Shown piece after piece: positions 16,461-25,329 of a stretch of 64,000 nt of DNA. The position numbers and the translations under genes were made by a program. The notes under the pieces are model-generated. The model was given only the letters and a program-made list of their open reading frames with translations, was not told the DNA's origin and did no database searches. Every line of letters begins with the position of its first letter. Within the stretch, counting starts at the first letter, position 1. The DNA comes from Methanothrix harundinacea (GTDB taxonomy: Archaea; Halobacteriota; Methanosarcinia; Methanotrichales; Methanotrichaceae): assembly GCA_002506535.1 (NCBI GenBank), contig DAXT01000014.1, positions 92,315 to 156,314 on the forward strand. Direction: 5' to 3'.

Positions 16461-17270
16461 ATGGAGAGATGCGATAGATACGACGTGGCCGAGGAGTCGC
16501 TGAAATCCTTTACGCGCTCCAAGGTGAGAACCAAGATCCTCCTTTGTCTGAGAGCTGGAGTGAAGAACACGAGCGACATGGAGAAGGAGATCGGCATAAG
16601 AAATACGACTATCCTCCATGCCATCAAGGAGATGGCCGAATCCAAGATGGTGGCCAGAACCGAAAAAGGCTACGCCCTCACCAACCTGGGGATGATGCAA
16701 GCCTGCATGTTGAACGAGATGATCGACTTCGTCTTGGTCCTGGAAAGATACGGTGATTTCTGGCAGACCCACGACATAAGCGCGATACCCGATTCTCTTA
16801 TGACCAGGATAGGTATGCTGAGCAAGTCTGAGATCCTGGAAGGTAACCCGGCTGATATCCTGAAGACTCAGGAGTTCTTCATATCGGAGCTGAGGAGGTC
16901 GACGGAGATCCGCGGTCTTTCCCCGATCATAATACCCGGCTATGAGGAGGCGGTAGCGACCGCCACCATGAACGGGGCTGAGGTCGACCTCATACTGACG
17001 AAGCCGGTCATTGATATCGTCATAAGAGAGCATATCGAGATACTGAATCAGCTACTGGAATGTGAAAACTTCAGGTTATACCGTATCGATTCAGAGGTCC
17101 CAGCCGCCTTTACCGTCACAAATTCGCTATTCTCCCTGGGGCTATTCAGGGTCGACGGGGGTTACGACGTGGGAAAGGATCTGAACTGCATGGGTGAGAC
17201 GGCCATCGAGTGGGGGAACGAGCTCTTCGATCATTACTTACGGAGATCAAATCGGATCGATTCGATCTGA
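16461..17270 (+). CDS. Winged-helix regulator with FilR1/DUF1724 middle domain
   Basis: The 269-residue product has an N-terminal winged helix (SFTRSKVRTKILLCLRAG, then EKEIGIRNTTILHAIKEMAE as recognition helix, and a wing ending in YALTNLGMM). It is followed by the domain typical of methanogen regulators of the FilR1/DUF1724 type (FWQTHDISAIPDSLMTRIG, IRGLSPIIIPGYEE, DLILTKPVID). In Methanothrix harundinacea FilR1 responds to the FilI histidine kinase, and many uncharacterised paralogues exist. No kinase gene is adjacent here, so a one-component or orphan role is possible. It is a single-gene unit. Confidence 0.82.
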   Translation: MERCDRYDVAEESLKSFTRSKVRTKILLCLRAGVKNTSDMEKEIGIRNTTILHAIKEMAESKMVARTEKGYALTNLGMMQACMLNEMIDFVLVLERYGDFWQTHDISAIPDSLMTRIGMLSKSEILEGNPADILKTQEFFISELRRSTEIRGLSPIIIPGYEEAVATATMNGAEVDLILTKPVIDIVIREHIEILNQLLECENFRLYRIDSEVPAAFTVTNSLFSLGLFRVDGGYDVGKDLNCMGETAIEWGNELFDHYLRRSNRIDSI

Positions 17271-17548
17271 TAAAATTCTTTTTGAAAATGCCCCACGATT
17301 CTCCTCCAGGCTGAAACCCATATCAGGTCCGATATACCTCCTTTGCCTATCGGATGATGCGAGGGTTTCAGCAGAATCACAGACTATAAGGATAATATCA
17401 GAGAATATGATTATTAGCAGATCGTTCTGGCGATATATGCCAAATAGGGGCGATGATCGAATATGAAGTGATATATATTGTCATATATTGTCTATTAAAT
17501 TTTATATATAGATAAGGTTTATGAAGTTAGATAAACATTACCAGTTCG

Positions 17549-18421
17549 GTGTTGATTATGGGGATCTCGTATTATTCACGTAGATTAATTATTCTTAATT
17601 TCTTAAGCAGAATGTTTACATTCTTGTCGGTCAGTTCCCTCTTCATTGGAGGAACTGGTTTCTTTAAGACCTACATAGGGTTCATACTCCTGGGAGAGGT
17701 CCCAGAACTGATCATATGCTTCATAGTTTTTTTGATATCTTTCTCGGTTTACAGCCTTGACAAGATCACAGATATAGATAAAGACGTCATCAACGTCCCC
17801 CAGAGGAGGAGCTTCATTCATGGAAGAAGAGGGCTGATCCTCTCCACCTCCCTCGCTGCATACGGTTTGGCTATAATTCTGACGCTCCTCACCACGCCGA
17901 AGGCGGTCCCTATAGTTATGGTCCCCATCATCGCCAACGCCTTCTACGGTATGAAGCTTCTGCCGGGGGTTCCAAGGCTGAAGGAGATCACCATGATGAA
18001 GAACGTCGTGGTGGCCCTGACCTGGGCCCTGATCACAACCATGATGCCCGTCATTGCTACAGGACACCCGGCGGGATTCGACGTCGTCATCGTCGGATAC
18101 TTCATGTTTGTGAAGACCTTCGTCGACACGATCCTCTACGACGTGAGGGATGTAGAGGGTGACAGATTGAACAGGATCGGAACGGTTCCCGTGATCCTGG
18201 GGTTGAGGAAGACCAGAGCCCTCCTCGTGGCCGTCAACATAACCCTGATCTGCATGCTGCCTTTCATGTACGGGGATGTAATAACCCTCGTCTCCATCCT
18301 GATCGTATACGGATTGGCCTACACCCTTTACCTCATGAAGAAGAGAGATCCTCTGATCCTGGACTTTCTCGTGGAGGGAGAATGGATGCTTGCGACATTA
18401 TTCTTCCTCTTCTACTTCTGA
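17549..18421 (+). CDS. UbiA-like prenyltransferase
   Basis: The roughly 290-residue protein is nearly all transmembrane, with about 8 helices. It has two Asp-rich motifs in the UbiA positions: SLDKITDIDKD near residue 70 (first motif, diverged from NDxxDxxxD) and YDVRDVEGDR near residue 195 (second motif, DxxxD). These bind Mg-diphosphate of a prenyl donor. Archaeal relatives make geranylgeranylglyceryl lipids, quinones or tetrapyrrole-linked prenyl groups, and the acceptor here cannot be identified. Starts at 17549, 17555 (ATG) and later ATGs are possible. Upstream DNA is AT-rich with several TATA-like boxes. Confidence 0.7.
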   Translation: MLIMGISYYSRRLIILNFLSRMFTFLSVSSLFIGGTGFFKTYIGFILLGEVPELIICFIVFLISFSVYSLDKITDIDKDVINVPQRRSFIHGRRGLILSTSLAAYGLAIILTLLTTPKAVPIVMVPIIANAFYGMKLLPGVPRLKEITMMKNVVVALTWALITTMMPVIATGHPAGFDVVIVGYFMFVKTFVDTILYDVRDVEGDRLNRIGTVPVILGLRKTRALLVAVNITLICMLPFMYGDVITLVSILIVYGLAYTLYLMKKRDPLILDFLVEGEWMLATLFFLFYF

Positions 18422-18564
18422 TCATGCAATAACGGGGAGAGGAGTCTTCGGGATCGAAAGATCTGAAATTAAAGGGCTATTATGGACGAACCATGGAAAA
18501 GGATAGAGGGATCGCCCCTTGACGAGCCGGGGGGAGTGTCCCCTGGGGCTTGGGAAGGCCCCCT

Positions 18565-19161
18565 TCAAGCTTCTGCTGTCTCGTAGTCGGTGTCCATGGT
18601 ATCCTGCAGCCCATCCTTGGAGATGTGGGTGACCATCCTTTCGGAGACGTCCTGGTCGGAGATTATATCCTCAAACCGCTTGGTATATCCGTCCCTCTCG
18701 GCCGCCTCCTGGCAATCGAAGATGTTCTTGTACTCGCTGATGGTGGAGGGGGCGACCCCCAGGCTTTCGCTCATCTCCTTTACGGAATAGCCGGCTGAAG
18801 CAAGCCTGAGAAACTCCTGCTTTTCAAAGGGCGGCTTGAGGTCGGATCTCCGGAATAGATGGAGCTTGATCCTGGCGCGACTGACGGTCTTGTTGAGGGC
18901 CCGATCTCCCAGCCCCTCGGCGATCTCGGTATCGCTGAGCCCTTTATAAAATAGCCTCACCAGGGTGGCCAGCTGTTCGGGGGTGAGCTTCGTCTGTATG
19001 CTGTATCGTTCGCACATATCGGATACTACCTCTCGAAGTCTCCGTTCGATCTCTTCACTCCCTTTGAGATCGCCATGAAGCTTGGCCTGCTTCTCGATCA
19101 CCTTGGTGCTGCTTGAGATCTTCAAGAACAGCTCTTTCAACTGCTCCGTCTTATCGCTCAT
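18565..19161 (-). CDS. Two-HTH protein, conditioned-medium-induced protein 4 (CmI4) type
   Basis: The 198-residue product begins MSDKTEQLKELFLKISSSTK and contains two helix-turn-helix segments. The first is LVRLFYKGLSDTEIAEGLGD, followed by SRARIKLHLFR. The second is LRLASAGYSVKEMSESLGVA, followed by STISEYKNIF. The order and spacing match, from memory, the archaeal 'conditioned medium-induced protein 4' family, thought to be DNA-binding. The C-terminus is acidic. It stands alone and has an AT-rich upstream region toward 19230. Confidence 0.65.
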   Translation of the reverse strand: MSDKTEQLKELFLKISSSTKVIEKQAKLHGDLKGSEEIERRLREVVSDMCERYSIQTKLTPEQLATLVRLFYKGLSDTEIAEGLGDRALNKTVSRARIKLHLFRRSDLKPPFEKQEFLRLASAGYSVKEMSESLGVAPSTISEYKNIFDCQEAAERDGYTKRFEDIISDQDVSERMVTHISKDGLQDTMDTDYETAEA

Positions 19162-19483
19162 TTAAGTACACACCCCTTCGATAACTCCCTTGTTTATACT
19201 ATAAAGAGGTTTCCCATAATATTGCCTGGGGGGGCTGAGGAAACATATATTTGAGGATGTTATCGGCAGCACCTCCAGAATAATGCGGAAAGAGCGGTCG
19301 AATTATCAGGTGTATCTAACCATGTGGTGCAAAACAATTTGATCCTGCCTTTCGTGGAGGCAGTTCTGCGTCCACGGTTACAGCCCCCTTTATAGCCCTG
19401 AAATGATAGACGTCGGAGAGGCTGGATCGGAGCCTCCCCGACCGATTCTTTCACCAAAAGAGGTGATCATGATTTAATTGGCT
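19162..19483. other. Intergenic stretch without a supported gene
   Basis: This 322-base stretch holds the promoter side of the CmI4-like gene (A/T boxes near 19195-19220). A 65-codon minus-strand frame (19260-19457) has atypical Cys/Arg-rich composition and no start signal, so it was not called. No repeat or RNA structure stood out. Confidence 0.35.
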
Positions 19484-19951
19484 CTAACTGAGCAATACGC
19501 CACAGGATGCCGTGGCAATTGTCATGGCTCTCCCATTTTTGCAGCTGTATCCGGTGGCGCTGACGTTAATAATCACGTACGGAAGCTGACGATCCTGCGA
19601 ATCTATATTATACTCCGCAGTGAGGGTTACATTCTCTCCCCCTTCCAGGTCGAAGGGACCCACCGGAGTGACCCCGGGGAGGCTGTTGTTTATGGTTATC
19701 CCACAAAGCCGTTCCTTCCCTGTATTATCGACGTTGTACGTGATGGTGACAAGATCAACTTCTCTCGCGTCGTCAGGGGTGGCAAGGACCTCCACCTCAA
19801 TCGCATAAGTCGAGCTGACTGAGATATTTATCTGCGATTCGTCGGCTTTATCGAGGGGGTCTGAGAGCAAGGCGCCGGCTCCACCCGCAACCGAGAAGAT
19901 CATAAGAAACAACAGAGATAGAGAGATACTAATTTTGTTGACGTCTGACAT
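19484..19951 (-). CDS. Secreted beta-sandwich protein (CARDB/DUF11-like)
   Basis: The ATG at 19951 gives a 155-residue product with a good signal peptide (ISISLSLLFLMIFSVAGGAG), better than the ATG further upstream at 20017. The mature part has the strand pattern of a CARDB/DUF11-type immunoglobulin-like domain: VDLVTITYNVDNTGKERL, then ITINNSLPGVTPVGPFDL, then GENVTLTAEYNID and VIINVSATGYSCKNG. Five N-x-S/T sequons suggest surface glycosylation. Such domains act as spacers or adhesion modules in cell-surface proteins; here it is the only domain. Confidence 0.6.
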   Translation of the reverse strand: MSDVNKISISLSLLFLMIFSVAGGAGALLSDPLDKADESQINISVSSTYAIEVEVLATPDDAREVDLVTITYNVDNTGKERLCGITINNSLPGVTPVGPFDLEGGENVTLTAEYNIDSQDRQLPYVIINVSATGYSCKNGRAMTIATASCGVLLS

Positions 19952-20397
19952 CAATGCTTCTGTCGAGCATTCATAGTAGATAAGGCTTATTATGATAGAC
20001 GCATATTTGATGATCAATCGTGATGATAACTTGCCGAGACTGATCTCCCGGAGATCGGCAAAACCAGCCTATCGAAGGGAGCGCCATTTGGGATGAAGAT
20101 TCGGCTCAGACTATTCCGACGGCAATCTGCCGCGATGCAGAGGTATGGGATAACGTAGGCGGATCATCCGGCCTCAGATCTCATGAGATCGATCCCTGCA
20201 GCGAGGCCGTCCCCATGGTGACGGATTCTGATACGCCCCGTCGTCGCCGGAGGAGGTGGAGGAGAGGAGTATGGATGATCGCCAGGCGACGATCGGCAAT
20301 ACACGTGTATATTTAGATAAGTATATCGAGAACAAGAACTAATTTATATCCGAATATGCGACGACCACCCCGCCCCGGGCCGTCCGGGGGACGTGGA
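19952..20397. other. Intergenic stretch without a supported gene
   Basis: This 446-base stretch lies between two minus-strand genes. It includes the upstream region of the secreted beta-sandwich gene and, near 20300-20350, AT-rich sequence with TATA-like boxes (atatttagataagtatatcg). I see no ORF with coding character. Confidence 0.35.
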
Positions 20398-20613
20398 TCA
20401 GAACCTCCTGCGAGGCCTCTTCTTGAACCTGTTGCCGGGGCTCATGTCCCTTCCGACCCCCGCGGCGACGAACCTATCAATCCTCTCCTCCCGCGCCGTC
20501 CTCTCCCGGACCATCTTCTTGACCACGATGTAGTTGGCGATGAAGAACGCAGGGAGCATCAAGAGGCATATGGCCACAATCTGCCAGATCTCAAGATGGT
20601 AGGGTGGTCCCAT
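20398..20613 (-). CDS. Small single-pass membrane protein
   Basis: The 71-residue product has one transmembrane helix (IWQIVAICLLMLPAFFIANYI). A strongly basic cytoplasmic tail follows (VVKKMVRERTAREERIDRF ... RFKKRPRRRF). The start is supported by a TATA-like box 25 bases upstream, implying a leaderless transcript separate from the upstream MutS2-like gene. The function is unknown; the Arg-rich tail could contact nucleic acid or the ribosome, but this is speculation. Confidence 0.55.
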   Translation of the reverse strand: MGPPYHLEIWQIVAICLLMLPAFFIANYIVVKKMVRERTAREERIDRFVAAGVGRDMSPGNRFKKRPRRRF

Positions 20614-20633
20614 GAGATATTAATTAGCCTATA

Positions 20634-20642
20634 GGTATAAAA
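20634..20642 (-). promoter_or_regulatory. TATA box of the small membrane protein
   Basis: On the minus strand TTTTTATACC lies about 25 bases before the ATG at 20613, so transcription would start at or near the start codon. It falls immediately upstream of the stop of the MutS2-like gene. Confidence 0.5.
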
Positions 20643-20644
20643 AA

Positions 20645-22663
20645 TCACCGGAATTTGGATAGGAGCCTGGCGTAGAACTCCCGTTCTGCCCCCCGGGAGG
20701 TCCGGGCCAGCCTCTCAATTATCAGCTCCGGGGTGCTCTTTGCCAGCCGGTTGTATTTTGGGCTCCTATCGACGATCAGCCGGTCGTCTTCGTCGAGGCC
20801 CAGCGCTTCGATGCCGTCGATCCTCACATCGGTCTCGGCAAACCTCGCCACATCCTCCGCCAGATGGCTGACGAAGATCGCCGCGGACCCGCCCCTCGAG
20901 AGCTCGTCGAGGAGGGAGGCTATGATCTTGGCCGATGCTCCTGGCTCAGTTATAGCCTCCAGCTCATCCGCCAAGACCAGCTTCCTCTCGCCGCCGGCGA
21001 GGATGGAGAACTTTCGCATAGTCGCCTCGAAGGCCCCGGCCCCAAGAGTCCCTCTGCTCTTGCCGAAGTAGTAGAGGCTCTTGAAGACACAGAGGCGCGA
21101 TTCGGCCGCCGGCGCCGGAAAGCCCATATGGGCCAGGATCGCCACCTGGGCCACCAGATCCATGAGGGTCGTCTTGCCTCCGGAGTTGACGCCGCTGAGG
21201 ATCGCCGTCCTCTCTTTGGGTCCACCAAGCCCCGCAGGACCGACCGAGTAGCTGACAGGCTCCGGTCCGTCTATGAAGAGGGTTCTACCTTCTGAAAATC
21301 CTATGCAGGGCTCCTCGAGGAACTGCGGCATATGTAGACCCCTCTCCAGGATAAAGCATCCCAGGGAGAAGGAGACGTCGAACTCCAGAAGGTGGGCGTG
21401 GAGCGCCTCGACGAGGGGCCACTTTCCTGCGAGATCTCTCGCCAGCTCCCGGCGGACCTTCAGCCGTTTCCCCTCCGCCTTCTTGCGCAGCTCTCGATGA
21501 AGACGGCCGAAAGCCTCCCGGTCTTCCTCCAGGGGGTAGCGGACCTCAGAGGAGATGACCTCCTCAAGGTAGGCCCTCTCCGCCCCCTTCAGCTCCAGAT
21601 CGATAGATGCCCTATCCCTGGCGGCCTTCAGGACTTCCCGGAAGGTCTCTCCCATCCGAGATCTGAAGAGGTCTCGAAGGTCTCCGCCCCTCCCCAGCGC
21701 CGAGAGTAGGTCGTCTCCGGCGAGGGTCACCGAGGAGCTCTCGACCCTTCTCTTCAGCTCGGCGTTGGCCCAAACGACCGCCTCCTTCACCCTTCCTTCA
21801 AGCTCAGAGTTGAGCCTGTCGAGCCTTCGAACTTCAGGGTCGTCATCCTCACCGAGCTTTGCCGACCCCTCGACCAGCCCTTTCAGCCCATCGAAGGAGG
21901 GGAGGTCGTATAATCTGAGGATCATCGCTGCCTCGAAGACGGCTTCCAGGATATCCCGGTTATCCTGGTAGCGATGAAGGACCAGCTCCGGGACGAGGTA
22001 CCACTCCTCCACCTCCTGCGCCTCCTCTATCTCTGATAGAGAGAGGCTGTCGAGGGTTTTGCTGATGAAGGTGACCCCATCGTACCCCTGGGCCAGGTCC
22101 CGAAGCTCTATCAGGCTCTCGACGAGATGGACGTCGATGACTTTATCGATCCCCCTCTCCTTCAGATCCCGGTATTCAGATGCCGAGTCGACGGCTAAAG
22201 CCCGGCTTCTGACCCGGGGGCAGACCCCCTTCCTAAGGGGCTTCATCCTTGAGAGGTGGATGCCAAGGTCGGTATCAATCAGCTCTTCTGCGCAGAGTCT
22301 GGCGGACTGTGCAAATCTCCGGTTCTCATCGATCATCTCCCGGGATGAGGAGGGAAAGAAGGTGGAGAGCTTCATTCTTGCATAGTCGGTATGGGCTGAC
22401 CCCACCAGCATCTCCATCAGAGATTCGTAGATCCGGACCGCCTCCTCTGTGGACAGAAAGTCAGAGGGGGATACGCCGTAGACCGCGCCCTTTGCCCTCT
22501 GGACGAGGGCCGTCGCCTGGCGGAGGCTCATCCCCCTCATCCCTGCAAGCCCTGCCACGTCCCCCTCCAGGAGAGCCTTGAGGGCAGCGCCCTCGCCGCC
22601 GTAATGGGCGATGAGCTTCTCGGAGAGCTTTGCTCCAACCCCTGGGATATCTTGTAGCTTCAA
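20645..22663 (-). CDS. MutS2-like ATPase with N-terminal helix-hairpin-helix
   Basis: The 672-residue product starts with a helix-hairpin-helix (LQDIPGVGAKLSEKLIAHYG, LAGMRGMSLRQATALVQRA). It continues through a long helical lever/clamp region and ends in a MutS-type ATPase. Walker A is GVNSGGKTTL, the MutS signature region is FGKSRGTLGAGAFEATMRKF, Walker B is KLVLADELEAITEPG and the His switch is IFVSHLAED. No mismatch-binding domain I and no Smr nuclease domain are visible. In the family this is an archaeal MutS2/'MutS-related' protein, probably acting on branched DNA or stalled ribosomes rather than canonical mismatch repair. Confidence 0.8.
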   Translation of the reverse strand: MKLQDIPGVGAKLSEKLIAHYGGEGAALKALLEGDVAGLAGMRGMSLRQATALVQRAKGAVYGVSPSDFLSTEEAVRIYESLMEMLVGSAHTDYARMKLSTFFPSSSREMIDENRRFAQSARLCAEELIDTDLGIHLSRMKPLRKGVCPRVRSRALAVDSASEYRDLKERGIDKVIDVHLVESLIELRDLAQGYDGVTFISKTLDSLSLSEIEEAQEVEEWYLVPELVLHRYQDNRDILEAVFEAAMILRLYDLPSFDGLKGLVEGSAKLGEDDDPEVRRLDRLNSELEGRVKEAVVWANAELKRRVESSSVTLAGDDLLSALGRGGDLRDLFRSRMGETFREVLKAARDRASIDLELKGAERAYLEEVISSEVRYPLEEDREAFGRLHRELRKKAEGKRLKVRRELARDLAGKWPLVEALHAHLLEFDVSFSLGCFILERGLHMPQFLEEPCIGFSEGRTLFIDGPEPVSYSVGPAGLGGPKERTAILSGVNSGGKTTLMDLVAQVAILAHMGFPAPAAESRLCVFKSLYYFGKSRGTLGAGAFEATMRKFSILAGGERKLVLADELEAITEPGASAKIIASLLDELSRGGSAAIFVSHLAEDVARFAETDVRIDGIEALGLDEDDRLIVDRSPKYNRLAKSTPELIIERLARTSRGAEREFYARLLSKFR

Positions 22664-22761
22664 ACCCTAACTTGATCGACAGGAGACCATATAGCCGTTT
22701 CCCCGAAAAAGATCAGCAGTTTCTTCGAAAGAAACCTTGATATCTGACCGGCCTGGAATTG

Positions 22762-23682
22762 ATGATCGTGATGCTTCATGATATACTGGATATCGACGAG
22801 GAGGAGGAGGTCTTCATCGCTGAAGAGTCCCTCGCCGACCTGATCTCCCTGCCCGTAACGGTGGAGATCCTGCAGTCATCACCTGATCTCTCGGATTCGA
22901 TCGTGATACGGGAGGATGCAGGAGGAGATGGGGCTGGGGGAGGGGATGAAGGCAACCTTCTGGGAGTCGCGATGAAGCTTTCGCAGCCTGCCGAGGTCTG
23001 GCTCCTGGTGACGGACCGCTACGGAAGCTCTCATCCCCTGGCAGCCCTTCCGACACCGTCGGCCTCGAAGGTCGTCAGGGTGGAGGAGAGGTTGTTCTTC
23101 GAGGGACTGGTGGAGTGGCTTTCCCTAGCGCTCAGAGATGAGCTCTTCTGCGATAGCTGCCCCATAGAAAGCCCGCCCCTCTTCGTCCCCGAGAGAGAAG
23201 GGAGGCTGGTGGAGTTCCTCCGACCGATTATGCCCGCCGGAGGCGAGGTGCTGGAGATATGCGCCGGCAGCGGCATGGCCACCCAGGCTCTGAAGAGGCT
23301 CGGGTTTCGTCCCTGGACCGAGGACCTCGACAGCTGCGAGATATGCATGGGTCTGAAGTCCGGACATCTCGAAGCGAACCGGTCGATGGCCCTGGACGCC
23401 CTCCTCCTGGATCGGTTCTTTCCGCCCCAAAAGTTCGACGCTGTGGTGGGGTTCATGGTGGGGCTGATAGACGAGGTGAACTGGCCCCTCTGGAGGGAGA
23501 TCCTCATCAGGTCTTCGAAGCTCGCGAGAGATCTGGTCATCTACACCACCTATACCGAACGGGAGGCGGGAGCTGTGGCTGGCGCCTTGAGCTCCGAAGG
23601 ATGGGATTGTGAGGTGGTGGCGAACCCCGACGACCTGGGGATCTACGATCAGTGGGCATGCGTGGGACGGAGGCACAGCTGA
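22762..23682 (+). CDS. SAM-dependent methyltransferase-like protein
   Basis: The product of about 306 residues has an N-terminal region of 150 residues with an acidic start (MLHDILDIDEEEEVFIAEES) and a C-terminal class I methyltransferase fold. Motif I is EVLEICAGSGMATQALKRLG at about residue 162, followed by an acidic strand end (WTEDLDSCEIC) and a motif IV-like FDAVVGFMVG. Several Cys (CDSC, CEIC) occur. The substrate is unknown. A TTG at 22759 also opens the frame. It is followed by two small genes on the same strand, possibly one transcript. Confidence 0.65.
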   Translation: MIVMLHDILDIDEEEEVFIAEESLADLISLPVTVEILQSSPDLSDSIVIREDAGGDGAGGGDEGNLLGVAMKLSQPAEVWLLVTDRYGSSHPLAALPTPSASKVVRVEERLFFEGLVEWLSLALRDELFCDSCPIESPPLFVPEREGRLVEFLRPIMPAGGEVLEICAGSGMATQALKRLGFRPWTEDLDSCEICMGLKSGHLEANRSMALDALLLDRFFPPQKFDAVVGFMVGLIDEVNWPLWREILIRSSKLARDLVIYTTYTEREAGAVAGALSSEGWDCEVVANPDDLGIYDQWACVGRRHS

Positions 23683-23725
23683 CGAAAGGTTAATACCGTC
23701 TCAGATCGAAGAGGCGATAGAGGTG

Positions 23726-23857
23726 ATGCCTGTGCCTAAGTTCAAGAAGAGAGAGACGGAGAGAAAGGGCGACAAGAAGACAGAGAACCTGGAGAAGAAG
23801 CTGATCGAAGATAACCTCGAGGATCTCGTGGGCGCGGGCGGTGAGAAGAAAGATTGA
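23726..23857 (+). CDS. Very small charged protein
   Basis: This 43-residue ORF (MPVPKFKKRETERKGDKKTE, then a helix NLEKKLIEDNLEDLVGAG) has about half charged residues. Its stop overlaps a possible TTG start of the MoaD-like gene. The position between the methyltransferase and MoaD-like genes, its codon usage and the compact junction support a real gene. The function is unknown; it could be a helical partner or chaperone of the ubiquitin-like protein. Confidence 0.5.
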   Translation: MPVPKFKKRETERKGDKKTENLEKKLIEDNLEDLVGAGGEKKD

Positions 23858-23865
23858 CCGCTTTG

Positions 23866-24066
23866 ATGGTTACAATCCTGGCCGAGGGCTTCGAGGTCGA
23901 AAGGCCGATGGAGCTATCAGGGGCCCTCACCTATGAAGGTCTCTTCGAGGTTCTTGAGATAAACCCCGAGACGGTGGTGGCCCTCAGGAACGGCCACCCC
24001 GTTCCCGCCGACGAACTCGTGGAGGACGGAGACCTGAAGATCATAAGAGTCGTCTCTTCGGGATGA
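23866..24066 (+). CDS. MoaD/ThiS-type ubiquitin-like protein ending in Ser-Gly
   Basis: The 66-residue product reads MVTILAEGFEVERPMELSGA, with LFEVLEINPETVVALRNGHP and a C-terminus DGDLKIIRVVSSG. This is a beta-grasp ThiS/MoaD/SAMP-like pattern: NPETVVA.RNG..V..D..+.DGD.+.II.V. Family members are adenylated at a C-terminal Gly-Gly for sulfur transfer or protein modification. Here the tail is Ser-Gly. A TTG at 23854, with GGTGA about 10 bases upstream, is an alternative start. Archaeal members supply sulfur for thiolated tRNA, molybdopterin or cysteine. Confidence 0.75.
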   Translation: MVTILAEGFEVERPMELSGALTYEGLFEVLEINPETVVALRNGHPVPADELVEDGDLKIIRVVSSG

Positions 24067-24075
24067 AGAGGCTCG

Positions 24076-24474
24076 TCAGCTGCTGCTGAGCCTCCCGCTG
24101 AGGTCTTTGAGACGATCGATATTTTCCATAACCTTCGTAGACTCCCTCCTCTTCTCGTCCTCAAAATGGCTGATGATCTCCTCCATAGATATGACGAGCC
24201 TGTAAACCTTCATCGGTCGCCCCTTCCCGTCCTTCTTAATCTCCCTCTCCTCGACCCAGTCGTTGTTCCGGAGGGTTCTCATGGCGATGCTCACCTCCGG
24301 CTGCCGGAGGTTTGATCCGATCTCGATCTCTCGGGAGGAGGCCTCCTCGACGTTGGCGAGGTATGTGATCATGCTGGCAACGTTACGCGGGATGCCGAGA
24401 TCCCGCAGAACCTCTACGAACTCCCGGTCCTTATCGTCCAAGACTTTGACCGAAAATTGTCTCATAACAATCAC
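24076..24474 (-). CDS. Winged-helix transcriptional regulator
   Basis: The 132-residue protein has a winged helix: LGIPRNVASMITYLANVEEA, the recognition helix SNLRQPEVSIAMRTLRNNDW, and a wing EREIKKDGKGRPMKVYRLVI. A C-terminal amphipathic helix (ISHFEDEKRRESTKVMENID) probably dimerises. This layout is common in methanogens; the closest superfamilies are ArsR/MarR/TrmB. The ATG at 24465 (MRQFSVKVLDD) may be the true start. It converges with the MoaD-like gene, with 9 bases between the stops. Upstream DNA is AT-rich, with a TATA-like box around 24500. Confidence 0.7.
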   Translation of the reverse strand: MIVMRQFSVKVLDDKDREFVEVLRDLGIPRNVASMITYLANVEEASSREIEIGSNLRQPEVSIAMRTLRNNDWVEEREIKKDGKGRPMKVYRLVISMEEIISHFEDEKRRESTKVMENIDRLKDLSGRLSSS

Positions 24475-24546
24475 TTCTATTCTTATGGTTACAAATTCAT
24501 TCTCATATAAATAGCTTATTTTTGTTTACCGGAAAAGAATATGAAT

Positions 24547-25215
24547 TCAGGATCTATCGGCCCTGTAAAGGGATCCCGAACATCTCCCCTTTCCCAGGGA
24601 CACCACCTCCTGCAGGATCTCAGCCATCTCCTCTTCGTCGAGATCGATCTCAAACCTCCCCTTCAAATCTGAACGGATCTGATCCTGCGAGATCGGATCT
24701 TTCGAGGCGGCAAGGACCCTCTCGGCGAATCCCACCAGGTCTTCATGGACGGCCCAGGGATAGATGATCCATCTCCAATCCGCAAGCACCTCGGCGGAGT
24801 AGTCGGGGTTGAAGGCCGAAGAGGTCTTATGCTGGAGGACCGCCGTCCTCACCTCACCCGGCCCCAGGCCCTCGATGTAGCCGACCGCCGCGGCGAGGGT
24901 CTCGCCGGTGTCGGTGACGTCGTCTACGATCAGAACCCTCTCGCCAGAGACGTCCGTCGCCAGGGGGAAGCAGACCACCGCATGATCTCTCTTCTGGGCC
25001 GCGATCCCCCAGTGCTCGACCTTTATGCTGGTCAGCCGGTCGTGGACGAGGAAGTCACAGACGACCCTCGCCGGGACGTAGCCGCCCCGACCTATCGCCA
25101 CCACCAGGTCGGGCCTCCAGCCCGACGCCTTGATCTCGCGGGATAGGGTCCTGGCGAGATCGTAAAACTCGTTCCAGGTCACAAGAACGCAAGGGAAGGA
25201 ATCAGGGATCATCAA
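24547..25215 (-). CDS. Purine-type phosphoribosyltransferase with C-terminal extension
   Basis: The 222-residue protein has the type I PRTase core. It shows LVTWNEFYDLARTLSREIKA, then DLVVAIGRGGYVPARVVCDF (PPi loop region) and the PRPP-binding motif ERVLIVDDVTDTGETLAAAV. A tryptophan-rich hood (DWRWIIYPWAVHEDL) follows, typical of Gpt/xanthine-guanine or hypoxanthine enzymes. An extra 50-60 residues at the C-terminus (SKDPISQDQIRSDLKGRFEI, DLDEEEMAEILQEV) look like a small helical domain. It probably salvages a purine base, but the exact base is unknown. It is divergent from TrpRS. Confidence 0.82.
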   Translation of the reverse strand: MMIPDSFPCVLVTWNEFYDLARTLSREIKASGWRPDLVVAIGRGGYVPARVVCDFLVHDRLTSIKVEHWGIAAQKRDHAVVCFPLATDVSGERVLIVDDVTDTGETLAAAVGYIEGLGPGEVRTAVLQHKTSSAFNPDYSAEVLADWRWIIYPWAVHEDLVGFAERVLAASKDPISQDQIRSDLKGRFEIDLDEEEMAEILQEVVSLGKGRCSGSLYRADRS

Positions 25216-25297
25216 GAGATGTATAGACCTCCGGATTTAAATATTTTCAGCGGGCAGCTTATAGGATTCTATCGCCCCTGGGGGGATGACGAGAAGG

Positions 25298-25307
25298 TAA
25301 ATATACC
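25298..25307 (+). promoter_or_regulatory. TATA box of trpS
   Basis: TAAATATACC is centred about 28 bases upstream of the ATG at 25330, pointing to a leaderless or nearly leaderless mRNA and favouring that ATG over the in-frame start at 25219. Confidence 0.5.
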
Positions 25308-25329
25308 ATATTCTGCATCGCCTGGACGT

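Noticed and set aside
19260..19457. 65-codon minus-strand frame between the CmI4-like gene and the secreted beta-sandwich gene
   Set aside because: Unusual Cys/Arg/Trp-rich composition, no ribosome binding site, no recognised domain.
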